From the IMG/VR virus record IMGVR_UViG_3300008517_000002, positions 1-49,254 of that record: a DNA stretch of 49,254 nucleotides; one strand, given 5' to 3'. The DNA comes from a virus. This document shows, in pieces, positions 31,399-40,271 of the stretch; position 1 is the stretch's first letter, and each line of letters opens with the position of its first letter. A program made the translations under genes and the position numbers. A model generated the notes under the pieces. It did no database searches and was not told where the DNA came from. It worked only from the letters and a program-made list of their open reading frames with translations.

Positions 31399-33617
31399 CT
31401 TATTCTTCCTAATTCTTTTGCATTAACTAATAATCTTTCCAATGCCCATGTTTCACCAGCATCGTCATTACTCACACGAATACCGGCAAAAGCCCCTCGT
31501 ACTGTTTGTCTTTTAATACTTCCACGTATTCTACCAGGAGCACTTATAACTCCTGCTATATCCGGACTACGGGTTACAGCTTTTAATCTTTCCAAAACTT
31601 TTGCAGCCGAAAGTTCAGTAAATATTTCATAATCAACATCATTTGAATCAGGCTGAAGCGGGCTGGTACTACCGATACCGCCACCTGCTAAAACTCCAAC
31701 TAAAGATGTTATTTTCCCTTCCATATTTTCTTTTGCTAATGGCATTGGACCAAAACATACATAGCTATCAATCGCTTCAACATCAGCTTCAACATCAGCC
31801 CCAATATTATCATCTTTAGCGGCATCATCAGAGAAACGAATATAACCATCGTAACAACCAAATAAAAGATCTCTATAAGTAGGATCATTCGATTCATAAT
31901 AAAATGCTGAACATACTCCACATTCTTCAGGAAATGTCTCTGGGAATAATCCACCCACACGCCCTTCTTCATCTATTATTTTTAAATCAAACCACCAATT
32001 TTTATTTGTCCCATCAGCTAATTCAGTTTTACAAATATGAATTCCATGTCTAATTCTATCATAAGCCATTGTTAATCTATCATCTACATCATCATAATCA
32101 AGATCTTTAATAAAATTAGGATATGATTGTCCAGTTAAATTTTCTGGTATCCCGAATCCCCTTGGGATTTTAATAATTCCAGTTGTAGCCAGGATATAAA
32201 GATTATCTGCACTATCCCAACACCATGCTTTCGATGCGAGTATTCCTGCTGTCAAACTCAATTCTAATATAACTCCACCTTCTGCCGCATTCCCTATCAG
32301 ATACCATATTGATCCAGCAGCACCATAAATACAAAAATCATCTTTATAAGGAATTATAGCAGTAACAACATCACCAATTTCCCCGGCATCTGCATCATTA
32401 CCAGCTACGGCTGATTGGGCATCATTTATCCCATATAACCAATTCCAGGGATTTGCTTGTCGTGATTGATACCACATATGCGGATAATCTTCATCACCCG
32501 CTAACACTACTCGTCCTTGATATAACGCAAGTATAGTCGCCTGATCTGGCATCGCACCATAAGTATTGTCATCACCAGCTAAATTACCATAAGTTGTCCA
32601 ATCATACCAATGAGGTCCATCTACTTGATCTGCATCTAATGTAAATGAAACATCTCCCTCAGTAATAATTGCTTCGCACACATCTGTATCTACAAATGTT
32701 GCATCAGTAATTAATTTACCATAAATATAAGTATCGCCGTCAAGATCGGTAATATAATCAACAACCATCTTAGCACCGGATGAATCACCAGTAATAACGG
32801 TTCCATGCCGGGGATAGACTTTATCTGTTGGCTGAATATCAATTGTATGTAATTCTACATTTATAAAATCGGCTACTTTAAAATTAGTACCATTAGCAAT
32901 AAACACTTTACCATAGGCTTCTACCATATCCAGACCTTTGGAGACATCGAGATCATCTATAGATCCAGCTAACGGACTCATTGTTCCAGCAGAGGATTCA
33001 TACCACACTTCATTAGCACCAATGGCAACTAATTTTTTAGTATACTCTACATTAGCAACAGGCGGAGAAACACCTATAGTTGGTCCACCATATTCCCTGA
33101 ATAAAAGATCTTTAGTACCACCAGGATCTCCAGTTGGATCATTTGCATAAGCACTCCATCCATCATTATATATACATGATGTCCCATTTGCATATGTAGA
33201 TGCTGCACCATCATATCTCCATCTTACTTCGGCAGCACCATTTTCATAAATTGTTGAGGCAACAACAATGGCGTACATTGTACTTGCAGTTAATGCTATT
33301 GGCGTGTTAAGGGTAAATACAACCCACTCACCAGCAGCAGTTGTTGTAATTGCACTACAATCAGTAGTTACACTGGCTAATGCCTCACCATAAGCTGCAT
33401 CAGTACCAAGCGGTATACCGGCAGAAGTAGGTCGTATTTCTATTGTAACATTTCCAACTGTTCCCAATCTAAAAAATTTTAATTCAACTTTTTGAAGTAT
33501 ATGACTTGTTGATGGGGTAAATGTTTGCCCATAATCATATAAGCCAGCCCCATCCGCAGACAGAGCTTTATACCCATCATCGCCAGTTTCATAATATTCA
33601 TATTTTGTTGCGGCCAT
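31395..33617 (-). CDS. Tail hub/nozzle-like protein, 740 aa
   Basis: I set the start at ATG 33617 in TAATG, sharing bases with the previous stop. The body (from about residue 210) has repeated beta blades such as QGRVVLAGDEDYPHMWY, NPWNWLYGIND and VVTAIIPYKDDFCIYGAAGS, the plan of gp10/gp12-like nozzle proteins with a propeller. Residues 15-160 are an extra beta-sandwich (QTFTPSTSHILQKVELKFF and TPIALTASTMYAIVVAS) like carbohydrate-binding modules. It closes and stabilises the packaged DNA at the tail tip. Its normal N-terminal segment lies in the separate gene upstream. Confidence 0.75.
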   Translation of the reverse strand: MAATKYEYYETGDDGYKALSADGAGLYDYGQTFTPSTSHILQKVELKFFRLGTVGNVTIEIRPTSAGIPLGTDAAYGEALASVTTDCSAITTTAAGEWVVFTLNTPIALTASTMYAIVVASTIYENGAAEVRWRYDGAASTYANGTSCIYNDGWSAYANDPTGDPGGTKDLLFREYGGPTIGVSPPVANVEYTKKLVAIGANEVWYESSAGTMSPLAGSIDDLDVSKGLDMVEAYGKVFIANGTNFKVADFINVELHTIDIQPTDKVYPRHGTVITGDSSGAKMVVDYITDLDGDTYIYGKLITDATFVDTDVCEAIITEGDVSFTLDADQVDGPHWYDWTTYGNLAGDDNTYGAMPDQATILALYQGRVVLAGDEDYPHMWYQSRQANPWNWLYGINDAQSAVAGNDADAGEIGDVVTAIIPYKDDFCIYGAAGSIWYLIGNAAEGGVILELSLTAGILASKAWCWDSADNLYILATTGIIKIPRGFGIPENLTGQSYPNFIKDLDYDDVDDRLTMAYDRIRHGIHICKTELADGTNKNWWFDLKIIDEEGRVGGLFPETFPEECGVCSAFYYESNDPTYRDLLFGCYDGYIRFSDDAAKDDNIGADVEADVEAIDSYVCFGPMPLAKENMEGKITSLVGVLAGGGIGSTSPLQPDSNDVDYEIFTELSAAKVLERLKAVTRSPDIAGVISAPGRIRGSIKRQTVRGAFAGIRVSNDDAGETWALERLLVNAKELGRIR

Positions 33618-33838
33618 TAACTTACCACCGTTACTGAACAAATTGCAATTATTGGAAATGCAGTTAAAGCAATTTGATCTGTATATTTCTGACTTAAACC
33701 GGGACGTTGCCCGCCACGTATTCGATTATCAAGTGTATCATACGGGCGAACATTATTTAAATGGGGGGACGTATTCTGTGGTTGTTTGCCTGTTGGGAAC
33801 CCTATATGTTTGCCTTTAATCGGGAATAAAAGTTCCAT
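33617..33838 (-). CDS. N-terminal nozzle segment encoded separately, 73 aa
   Basis: The sequence has the phage nozzle N-terminal motif: a hydrophobic start with GFPTGKQPQNTSPHLNN followed by VRPYDTLDNRIRGGQRPGLS. In related phages this part continues directly into the large propeller protein. Here it ends at a TAA that overlaps the ATG of that protein (TAATG). It may be a real two-chain arrangement with coupled translation, or a frameshift in the assembly. Ribosome site weak (GGATAATATAAT). Confidence 0.6.
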   Translation of the reverse strand: MELLFPIKGKHIGFPTGKQPQNTSPHLNNVRPYDTLDNRIRGGQRPGLSQKYTDQIALTAFPIIAICSVTVVS

Positions 33839-33860
33839 ATTATATTATCCTATAATACCA

Positions 33861-33888
33861 TCCTGGGTAGTATATATACTACCCAGGA
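33861..33888. repeat. Perfect 28-base palindrome
   Basis: The bases from TCCTGGGTAG at 33861 to CTACCCAGGA at 33888 read the same on both strands with no mismatch and an AT centre. It lies in the 83-base gap between the neck gene and the nozzle N-terminal gene. RNA from either strand would form a strong hairpin without a U-run. It might be a processing or pause site, or a protein-binding operator. Confidence 0.8.
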
Positions 33889-33921
33889 CTATAAATAAAC
33901 CATCGGGGGTATAATCCGGGA

Positions 33922-34413
33922 TTAGTTATCAAATCGTGGATGCTTCTCATTAAAATCATGGATGCAGTATCTAACTAAAACTTTCACTGTACTTGTACCG
34001 CCACCTGTATGAGCTTGAGTATCATTATACAACTCTAATCCATCATTAACAGCTAATGATGTGTTGGCAGATAACGCCTGCATGACTTCATAAGCATCTG
34101 CTGATAAATTCATAAAATCAGCCGCTGGTATTGCATCACTAACAACTATGTCACTAATGCTCCGAATAATTAAATCACCACCATCAGCAAAATCTGTTCC
34201 GCTCCAATCAAGAAAAAATACAGCCGACAGGAACTCAATAACTTTACCTGCTCCTGGTGATTCTACAAGCACTTTAGGTACGGTATTTAAAAGAAGAAGT
34301 TCTGCGGCAGAAACTTCCACCAATTTTTCATAAATCATACCTATAGCTCTACGATCCGTACCTGGAATTTGATTTTCTAAATGCCAGGCAATATTACTGC
34401 GATTTGCACTCAT
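33922..34413 (-). CDS. Virion structural protein, neck region, 163 aa
   Basis: ATG after AAAAAGGAGAGAAC. The first 50 residues are helical (LVEVSAAELLLLNT), then Gly/Asp/Ser-rich strands and IRSISDIVVSDA. It lies between the adaptor and nozzle genes and is probably a head-tail or decoration protein. No family recognised. Confidence 0.55.
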   Translation of the reverse strand: MSANRSNIAWHLENQIPGTDRRAIGMIYEKLVEVSAAELLLLNTVPKVLVESPGAGKVIEFLSAVFFLDWSGTDFADGGDLIIRSISDIVVSDAIPAADFMNLSADAYEVMQALSANTSLAVNDGLELYNDTQAHTGGGTSTVKVLVRYCIHDFNEKHPRFDN

Positions 34414-34431
34414 GTTCTCTCCTTTTTATTT

Positions 34432-34450
34432 GGTAGCGAGATGAGCTACC
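34432..34450 (-). other. Stem-loop between neck genes
   Basis: GGTAGC (34432-34437) pairs with GCTACC (34445-34450) with a 7-base loop. On the minus strand it is followed by AAATAAAAA rather than a U-run, so it is not a clear terminator. It sits just before the ribosome site of the 163-residue gene. Confidence 0.4.
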
Positions 34451-34458
34451 TGTTAAAA

Positions 34459-35799
34459 TTATACGTCATGTTCTGTGACGGCATCCCCTTGAACACGATC
34501 AAAGTAACGCCTATCACTTACGTTCATTGAGCCAAGAGTCCTCGGAGCGGACCTGGCATCAATTTTATGAGCCAAAGGAATAGCCTTTTGCATATACCGT
34601 TGTTCCAATCCTTCCTGTAATTCATCAGAATCCATTTCCAATCTTGCCATACAAGCAGCAAGAATACTCTCATCAAACCTGAGTCCAGCCGGATGTACAT
34701 TATTCACTGGTGCTACTACATAGATGCTATCAGCAGCAGGATGTGTTCCCCCTGTTTTTCCATCCGCTTTTAGCCAATCATCATCAACAATATCAAATTT
34801 ACCAGAAGCATAGTCACTTACTATCGCCCAACTACCTTTACCAGTAGCAGAGATTATTTCAATTTTCCATCCGTTAAAATAATCATCTCCTTCTGTTCTT
34901 GCACTATCTGTAAGATTATCCGCACCAGTTCCAGCAGTTGCTTTACCAGTTTCCAAATCTAATTTATCAAAAGTCAGATTATACGGAAACTGTAACGTAT
35001 CACCAGCAGAAGGTTCAGGATCAAGTATCAGTTCAAACCTACGTTTGGCACTTCCATCTTCAAGGTCACTGATAGCTGGTTCAAGTGGGCGAATAGCAGC
35101 GAGTCTCGGATAACCAGATATTACATTCACTGATCGTTTAGCTCTAATCAGAGACTCGTCACACCAGTCAATAACTGTTCCATGTGCGGTATTTGCTGCA
35201 TAATCTATCCTGCCGGTATATTCACCACTAAAATCCTCAGCGAGAGGATACCGGGCAATGTCGCCACCTACAGTTTCTACTGATGTGATGGCATACGTAC
35301 TATCAGCATCCGGATCATTCGCAGTAACATCATCAACGGGCGGAGAATTACCATATTGATCTAACCATTCATCATTACAAATATCAATAACTCCGCCATC
35401 TGCTGTGTAATCTTCAATTTTAGCAAAACTACCAGCACCAGTTCCAGTGAGAATATAAATATAATAATCATTGAGATCATCATCTGTATCATAGGTAGTC
35501 TCAAGAACAGCATCAGTTAAAGAATCTGAATCAGCAGCATCGGCAGTACCAGTAATCCGCACAGATGAAAGTACGACACTTATAATCCGCCGTTGCCACC
35601 GCCAACCTCGTGCCGGGGCATCAGAGATAAACATTCTTATAGCATCGCCGACTATATCCTTGCACAGTTCCAGATTATAGACATCAATTGGAACCATCGC
35701 TTTTTCTGCACCTGTTGATCCATAGTACGCAATTCCCGCTTTTCTGGCAACCCGTTGGATTAGGTCCGCAAAGGTAAGTCTGCTACTCGGCTCTGCCAT
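34459..35799 (-). CDS. Head-tail adaptor (gp11-like) with duplicated beta insert, 446 aa
   Basis: ATG after AAAAGGAGAGACAGAATA. The N-terminus LTFADLIQRVARKAGIAYYG and ELCKDIVGDAIRMFISDAP...GWRW match adaptor/tail-tubular-A-type proteins that ring the portal. Two related beta segments are inserted, about residues 92-175 and 293-365. Each has a D-L-x-D-x-Y-I/K-I-x-I pattern, then GTGAGSFAKIEDY or ATGKGSWAIVSDY, then W-L and P-x-ADS-x-Y. The C-terminal part is helical. It overlaps the next gene upstream by one base. Confidence 0.7.
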   Translation of the reverse strand: MAEPSSRLTFADLIQRVARKAGIAYYGSTGAEKAMVPIDVYNLELCKDIVGDAIRMFISDAPARGWRWQRRIISVVLSSVRITGTADAADSDSLTDAVLETTYDTDDDLNDYYIYILTGTGAGSFAKIEDYTADGGVIDICNDEWLDQYGNSPPVDDVTANDPDADSTYAITSVETVGGDIARYPLAEDFSGEYTGRIDYAANTAHGTVIDWCDESLIRAKRSVNVISGYPRLAAIRPLEPAISDLEDGSAKRRFELILDPEPSAGDTLQFPYNLTFDKLDLETGKATAGTGADNLTDSARTEGDDYFNGWKIEIISATGKGSWAIVSDYASGKFDIVDDDWLKADGKTGGTHPAADSIYVVAPVNNVHPAGLRFDESILAACMARLEMDSDELQEGLEQRYMQKAIPLAHKIDARSAPRTLGSMNVSDRRYFDRVQGDAVTEHDV

Positions 35800-35990
35800 T
35801 ATTCTGTCTCTCCTTTTGGATCTGATGGAATCTCAGGATGCTGATCTTCTGGAAGATCAGCTTCATCTGCTCGCTGGCATCGTTGTGCAATCAGACTAAT
35901 ACTCTGTTGCAATGCTGCATGCTCTCCACGTTTCATCTGGACATTAGAAACTACAATATCAATATTCTGTAATGCTTCCTGTATGGTCAT
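35799..35990 (-). CDS. Small virion-region protein, 63 aa
   Basis: I prefer ATG 35990, with GGAGAACAGA upstream; a TTG at 36002 is less likely. A helix (MTIQEALQNIDIVVSNVQM), then a Pro/Glu/Asp-rich tail. TAATG overlap with the adaptor gene. It resembles small proteins beside coat and adaptor genes; function unknown. Confidence 0.6.
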   Translation of the reverse strand: MTIQEALQNIDIVVSNVQMKRGEHAALQQSISLIAQRCQRADEADLPEDQHPEIPSDPKGETE

Positions 35991-36026
35991 TCTGTTCTCC
36001 AATAAAGTACAGGGTTAAACCCGGTT

Positions 36027-36054
36027 CCGGCTCCCCGCACTAAAGGAGAGCCGG
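36027..36054 (-). other. GC-rich stem-loop
   Basis: CCGGCTC (36027-36033) and GAGCCGG (36048-36054) pair with a 14-base loop. It stands in the 85-base gap after the second head-protein gene. No U-run on the minus strand, so a pause or RNA-protection element is more likely than a terminator. Confidence 0.5.
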
Positions 36055-36075
36055 ATTACGGGTAAAAAATACGAA

Positions 36076-36912
36076 TTACGGATTAATCTGCAAATTTACG
36101 AATGGTGCACAGTCACCAAAAGCACTACCACTACGTTCTACAACAAAACCAACATATTGTCGATTTTGTTTAGCGGCATCATAAGCTGCTGGCATCTGTG
36201 ATAAACCATATTGGTCAACATAAAAAGAACGTTGGTTATTGCCATGACCATGATGTGCGTCACTATCTGGCGTAATACGACAAATGCCCCAAGTCTGAAT
36301 CCAAAAATATTGGCCAGTAGTTGCTTTTACACAAGGTGCTCCAAGTGCAGAAACGTATCCACCAGAGGTTCTACGAACATCACTATATGGATTTCCAAGA
36401 ATCTCGCATTGTGCACCAGCAGTTATAGCAACTTTTATAGCTGCATCGAGATAGATTATAAACGAAGTGCCAGCAGCAGCAAGGGCAGTATTCCCTATAA
36501 TCCCACGTTGTTGTCTATCTCCAGAACTACTACCGTATATTGAAATATACCCACCACGAAGTTCATTCTTAGCTATAATCCCGTCTCTATTGGCACCTAT
36601 CTCCTCTTTAGTACACGTCATAGTAAGGTATTTGTCGCCAACAGCAGCCGCACCTACACTGGCATCTGGGTCACTTTTTTCAGCTATTAATTGGTTGTAA
36701 CTGAAAACAAAATACTTCATACTTTCAAGTGTAGCTCCACACTTTGAGTACCTAAATGCACGACCGTCAGGTGTTACTACTCTATCGCCAACTTCCCATT
36801 TGGGACTTTTAATTGTAGAAGCCTCATAAAGAAAACTCCAATCGGGAGCATCTTTATGACCAACTACGCCCTGAATACCTAACAGGGTTGACTTTGCTTT
36901 TCCTCTTGCCAT
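36076..36912 (-). CDS. Second head protein, probable decoration or minor capsid, 278 aa
   Basis: ATG 36912 has GGAG-AAAAAG upstream; a TTG 15 bases earlier is rejected. The product begins MARGKAKSTLLGIQGVVGH and is Gly/Ala/Tyr-rich and mostly beta, with GGYISIYGSSSGDRQQRG in the middle and several His/Gly near residues 225-230. No enzyme motif. It follows the coat gene and its terminator, so it is made in lower or separately tuned amounts. It could be a decoration protein. Confidence 0.6.
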   Translation of the reverse strand: MARGKAKSTLLGIQGVVGHKDAPDWSFLYEASTIKSPKWEVGDRVVTPDGRAFRYSKCGATLESMKYFVFSYNQLIAEKSDPDASVGAAAVGDKYLTMTCTKEEIGANRDGIIAKNELRGGYISIYGSSSGDRQQRGIIGNTALAAAGTSFIIYLDAAIKVAITAGAQCEILGNPYSDVRRTSGGYVSALGAPCVKATTGQYFWIQTWGICRITPDSDAHHGHGNNQRSFYVDQYGLSQMPAAYDAAKQNRQYVGFVVERSGSAFGDCAPFVNLQINP

Positions 36913-36925
36913 TTTCTTTTTCTCC

Positions 36926-36961
36926 AAAAAGGGGCCAAAAGGCCAGATTGCCTGGCCCCTT
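36926..36961 (-). terminator. Intrinsic terminator after the coat gene
   Basis: On the minus strand AAGGGGCCA and TGGCCCCTT form a 9-bp stem (36961-36953 with 36937-36929), and 5 U residues follow. An inner alternative, GGCC/GGCC, also fits. It lies 15 bases after the coat stop and just before the ribosome site of the next gene. Confidence 0.8.
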
Positions 36962-36975
36962 GAATAAAATTAATA

Positions 36976-38091
36976 TTAGGCAGCACTAATAGCTTTATGA
37001 ATCACAAAGCCACAAGTCCTACGATTCACGCACAAATTATTATGGGATCCATCCAGAAAGACTGTAAACACGGTATGCTGTGTAACTCCACCGCTTATCG
37101 GTTCAGTTTCTTCCATCCAATAACCATCCTGGACATACGGGATAAACTTCTCAAAGTTGATACAATAAATCGGTGCGGTTGCTTCATCAGTCTCTGGATC
37201 TGTATAACCATCCAGTTGATTAATATACACAACCGGCAAACGATTAATTAATACCAAAGCACCATCATCCATTCGGATATTGCCAAGAACTTCTTTCCCT
37301 GTATGCTTGTCATCTTTTGCATCAGCAAGATCCTGCAAAGCAACGGCAGTATCAGCATCACAATAGATTCTCTTAGCTGCATTACGTTTCTGTGCCGGAT
37401 CGTTAATAAATAACGGAGCTTTAAACTGCGTAACCAAAAATGCTTTACGGAAAGTTTTCAATAAACCATTATCTACATTACTATAAGTACCAGCATAGCT
37501 ACGCCATTTAGCCTCACCAGTAGAACCAGCTTCGATACCAGCACAAACAGTTCCCGTACTACCATTTTGATAACGAATTGTTTGACCACTAAAATCAGCA
37601 GCAGTTATTCCCCTATTTAAATGGTTAATGTAATACGGAACACCATACGGATACAGATCATCAGTAGCATTTCTTGGAGATTTCCAGGCATAATTCTCAA
37701 TTAATTTCGCCAAACTCCACAAACCAGCTACTCTGCGAGTTTCAAGTAAACGAATAAAACCCTTAGCGGAGGCTTTATTACGAATAATCTCCAGCTTATC
37801 CCAAGAGTAATGTGTTTTCAACTGGGTCCAGGGCACTGTAATCGTATCCATCACATCGGGAATATTTGGTTGATCAACATCAAATAATCTGCAATAACTC
37901 GCATTTCCATTATCATCGAACATAACCTTACGTTGAATGTTCGTTCCGCCATCGACTTCCATTCGTTCTGTCTGATAAATACGACAGAACTCATAATCAG
38001 TATTATCCCATGTAACTTCAAAATACTGTTCTGGAAGATCGGGAAGCGTAGTTGCGATTAGATCAATAAGATCAGCGTTCTTTACGCTCAT
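36976..38091 (-). CDS. Major capsid protein, 371 aa
   Basis: ATG after AAAAGGAAGGTGAAAT, a strong site. The sequence has features of HK97-fold coats in podo- and siphophages: an N-terminal helix (MSVKNADLIDLIATTLPDL), a long helix/E-loop region (TVPWTQLKTHYSWDKLEI), and GWxL-like turns toward the end. The gene stands directly after the scaffold gene, in the universal order portal, scaffold, coat. The family match is by plan and context, not a close homolog. The length is normal. An intrinsic terminator follows. Confidence 0.85.
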   Translation of the reverse strand: MSVKNADLIDLIATTLPDLPEQYFEVTWDNTDYEFCRIYQTERMEVDGGTNIQRKVMFDDNGNASYCRLFDVDQPNIPDVMDTITVPWTQLKTHYSWDKLEIIRNKASAKGFIRLLETRRVAGLWSLAKLIENYAWKSPRNATDDLYPYGVPYYINHLNRGITAADFSGQTIRYQNGSTGTVCAGIEAGSTGEAKWRSYAGTYSNVDNGLLKTFRKAFLVTQFKAPLFINDPAQKRNAAKRIYCDADTAVALQDLADAKDDKHTGKEVLGNIRMDDGALVLINRLPVVYINQLDGYTDPETDEATAPIYCINFEKFIPYVQDGYWMEETEPISGGVTQHTVFTVFLDGSHNNLCVNRRTCGFVIHKAISAA

Positions 38092-38105
38092 ATTTCACCT
38101 TCCTT

Positions 38106-39308
38106 TTAAGTGCCAAACGTCTTTGCTAAATTCCGTTGGGCACGTGCGATTACTTCCGCCTTGTCTTTTGGTTTACCACCTTCACTAACAGCAGCAACCG
38201 ATTTCTTACCAGCAGAAGGTCGCAATGTTAAACCTTTATTACGTTTAGTTAAAGAAGATTTTATTTCTTCCCTGATAACCTTCTCACGAATCGATTCCGT
38301 TACGAGCAAATGGGCACGCAAAAGAGCATCTGGAACAGAAAGTTCATTTCCCTGCATAGCATTTCCAGCAATCATTTGATCAGCAGTCTGTAAAACCTCA
38401 TAACGGTTCTTCTGTTGTCCCGGTTGTAAATCCTGAAAAATCTGACCCATTCTTATCGTACCATAAAAATCCTTATAAGATTTCATATCCTCAGCAGTAA
38501 AAAATTGTTCAATCAATTTCATATCTGCCTGCTTAGCAGTTGCATCAGCACGTGCTGTAGCTGCTTCCTGATCTGATTTAGCAAATGCAATATCAGCAGC
38601 AGAAGAACTTTTTTGTGATTTTAAAGATTTTACTTCTTGAGTGATCTGTTTAAGAGCATCATTCAACGGTTCAACTACATTAATTAATGGATTATCCCCG
38701 TATTCCTCTTTCAGTTTTTCAACATCAACAAAATCTTTAATCTCAACCTTATCATCTGCTTTAGCTGTATCTTCTACTTGTTGCCTTGTTTGCTCCGCTT
38801 TAATACGACCAAGATTAGCAAAATCCCTGGATGCCCTATTCATGCTGTTATAAATATTCTGAAAAGTTACCAATGCTCGTTCCGGATCAGCCTCGAAAAA
38901 TCCTTTTATATCTTCGGGCTTCCATCCATCATGTTCTGCAGCCCGATGAAAAGCATCAGGTAATTCAAACTTCTTCTCAGTTTTACCATCAGTCTTACCA
39001 TCAGTCTTATCATCAGACTCTGAGGGGGCATCCTTGTTCTCATCCCCGTCCGTGTCCCCGCTATCTTCCTTGTCCTCTTTATCCTCTGGTTTGTCGTCCG
39101 GGGTAGAATCATCTTTAGATTCAGAATTATCTGCCTGATCTTTCTTATCATCAGGGGTAGAGACTCCTTCATCTTTAAGATCTTCTGCCGAAACATCACC
39201 AAGAGTTTCATTTAACCGTTTTTGAACAGCAACCACCACGTTTTCATCTTCAACAGCATTTGCCACGTCTTTTAATGATTGCGTTGGTTCTTTCTCTTCA
39301 TCCACCAT
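38106..39308 (-). CDS. Scaffolding protein, 400 aa
   Basis: ATG 39308, with TTGGAGATAATT upstream, is preferred to a TTG start 12 bases before. Residues 45-125 are an extreme Asp/Glu/Lys/Ser-rich region, and the rest are helices with Gln/Ala/Lys (QEAATARADATAKQADMKL) and a basic end. Such acidic N-terminus and coiled-coil proteins directly before the coat are scaffolds that guide procapsid assembly. No protease motif is seen in it. Confidence 0.82.
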   Translation of the reverse strand: MVDEEKEPTQSLKDVANAVEDENVVVAVQKRLNETLGDVSAEDLKDEGVSTPDDKKDQADNSESKDDSTPDDKPEDKEDKEDSGDTDGDENKDAPSESDDKTDGKTDGKTEKKFELPDAFHRAAEHDGWKPEDIKGFFEADPERALVTFQNIYNSMNRASRDFANLGRIKAEQTRQQVEDTAKADDKVEIKDFVDVEKLKEEYGDNPLINVVEPLNDALKQITQEVKSLKSQKSSSAADIAFAKSDQEAATARADATAKQADMKLIEQFFTAEDMKSYKDFYGTIRMGQIFQDLQPGQQKNRYEVLQTADQMIAGNAMQGNELSVPDALLRAHLLVTESIREKVIREEIKSSLTKRNKGLTLRPSAGKKSVAAVSEGGKPKDKAEVIARAQRNLAKTFGT

Positions 39309-39372
39309 AATTATCTCCAATAGGGTAAGGGTTTAAATTAACCGTTGCTATTTTACGATATTAAGCAATTTA

Positions 39373-39486
39373 TTATTTCCAACCTTTAGGACAAATCCAA
39401 CTATCCTCATTTAATGTCCCGTCATGATTAATATATAAACATGCTACTATCAGTCCATCTTTATTTTTTAATACTAATTTTGACAT
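39373..39486 (-). CDS. Small hypothetical protein, 37 aa
   Basis: ATG 39486 after AAGGGGAAACGAAT, a strong site. The 37-residue product contains DGLIVACLYINHDGTLNED and Cys-Pro-Lys-Gly-Trp at its end. It overlaps the end of the zinc-ribbon gene by 13 bases. The strong site supports it. Function unknown. Confidence 0.6.
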   Translation of the reverse strand: MSKLVLKNKDGLIVACLYINHDGTLNEDSWICPKGWK

Positions 39487-39815
39487 ATTCGTTTCCCCTT
39501 AGACTTTATCCTTTGCCGATGCTTAACAATCCCACACTTTTTCATATACGCTTCGTGATCAGAAAATTTTTCAAATATTGGACGACATGCTTTATCTAAC
39601 CTAATATTTGGAAATAATTTTTCATGCTCGGCTATTTGGGTCGGACTAATCGCCAGGGCATCAGAATGTATTGGATGCTTATAATTGCCATGAATAGCAA
39701 TTTTACAATCTAAAGCCGCATCCCCACCACATTCTGGGCACTTATGAATACCCTTTGTAGTAGTGTCCTCAATAAATATCTTACATCTATTACAAATAAA
39801 TCTATGTGTCACCAT
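39474..39815 (-). CDS. Zinc-ribbon protein (FmdB-like N-terminus), 113 aa
   Basis: The ATG at 39815 is one base after the previous stop and gives a start MVTHRFICNRCKIFIED. An upstream start would overlap the previous gene. Cys pairs CNRC (residues 8-11) and CPECGGD (about 27-33) form a zinc ribbon. The rest has Lys/His and YMKKCG. Similar zinc-ribbon proteins lie near phage portal and scaffold genes; role unknown. Confidence 0.65.
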   Translation of the reverse strand: MVTHRFICNRCKIFIEDTTTKGIHKCPECGGDAALDCKIAIHGNYKHPIHSDALAISPTQIAEHEKLFPNIRLDKACRPIFEKFSDHEAYMKKCGIVKHRQRIKSKGKRICQN

Positions 39816-39816
39816 T

Positions 39817-40053
39817 TTATTTTCTTTTCCCACTCGGTTTAAATTTCTTTTTAGCATAGGCTTTTTTACCATAAAAAATTTCATACAGCTTACGAGCTAC
39901 TTTTTTTACTATATCCTCATCTCGATCAAATCTCTTTTTCACTGATCTTACTGTAGTTTTTTTAACAGCTTTTTTATGGGCTTTTTCAAAAGGTTCACCC
40001 TTTGCCATTTTTCCTTCAAGTTCTTCTACATATCGTGATCTTATAACGCTCAT
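39817..40053 (-). CDS. Basic helical protein, 78 aa
   Basis: The 78 residues carry more than 25 Lys/Arg and a helical centre (DEDIVKKVARKLYEIF). It overlaps its upstream neighbour by 4 bases. Between portal and scaffold genes a head-associated or DNA-binding role is possible, but no family is recognised. Confidence 0.6.
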   Translation of the reverse strand: MSVIRSRYVEELEGKMAKGEPFEKAHKKAVKKTTVRSVKKRFDRDEDIVKKVARKLYEIFYGKKAYAKKKFKPSGKRK

Positions 40054-40271
40054 CCGAGCACCTTTTTTAATTTCTTAGAAACTTTAAGTTCACGTGCTAC
40101 CTCATTAGTAGCTTTAGCCTTATCAGTTATTAACTGTTGGACTGCTTTCACTTTTTTAGCGTCCTTCATAATTTCTTTAGCTTGAATAAGAGTATCAAGA
40201 GCATTCTTAATTTCCCACTCATCAAACCCATTAATTTTTTTTTCAGTCATTGCTTTTATTTCTCCTCTCAT
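40050..40271 (-). CDS. Helical Lys-rich protein, 73 aa
   Basis: The ATG shares bases with the portal stop (TAATG), and AAGGGGTTTATTA at the portal end supplies a good ribosome site. An ATG seven codons inside is an alternative. The sequence is helical and Lys/Ala-rich (QAKEIMKDAKKVKAVQQLI). Function unknown. Confidence 0.6.
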   Translation of the reverse strand: MRGEIKAMTEKKINGFDEWEIKNALDTLIQAKEIMKDAKKVKAVQQLITDKAKATNEVARELKVSKKLKKVLG

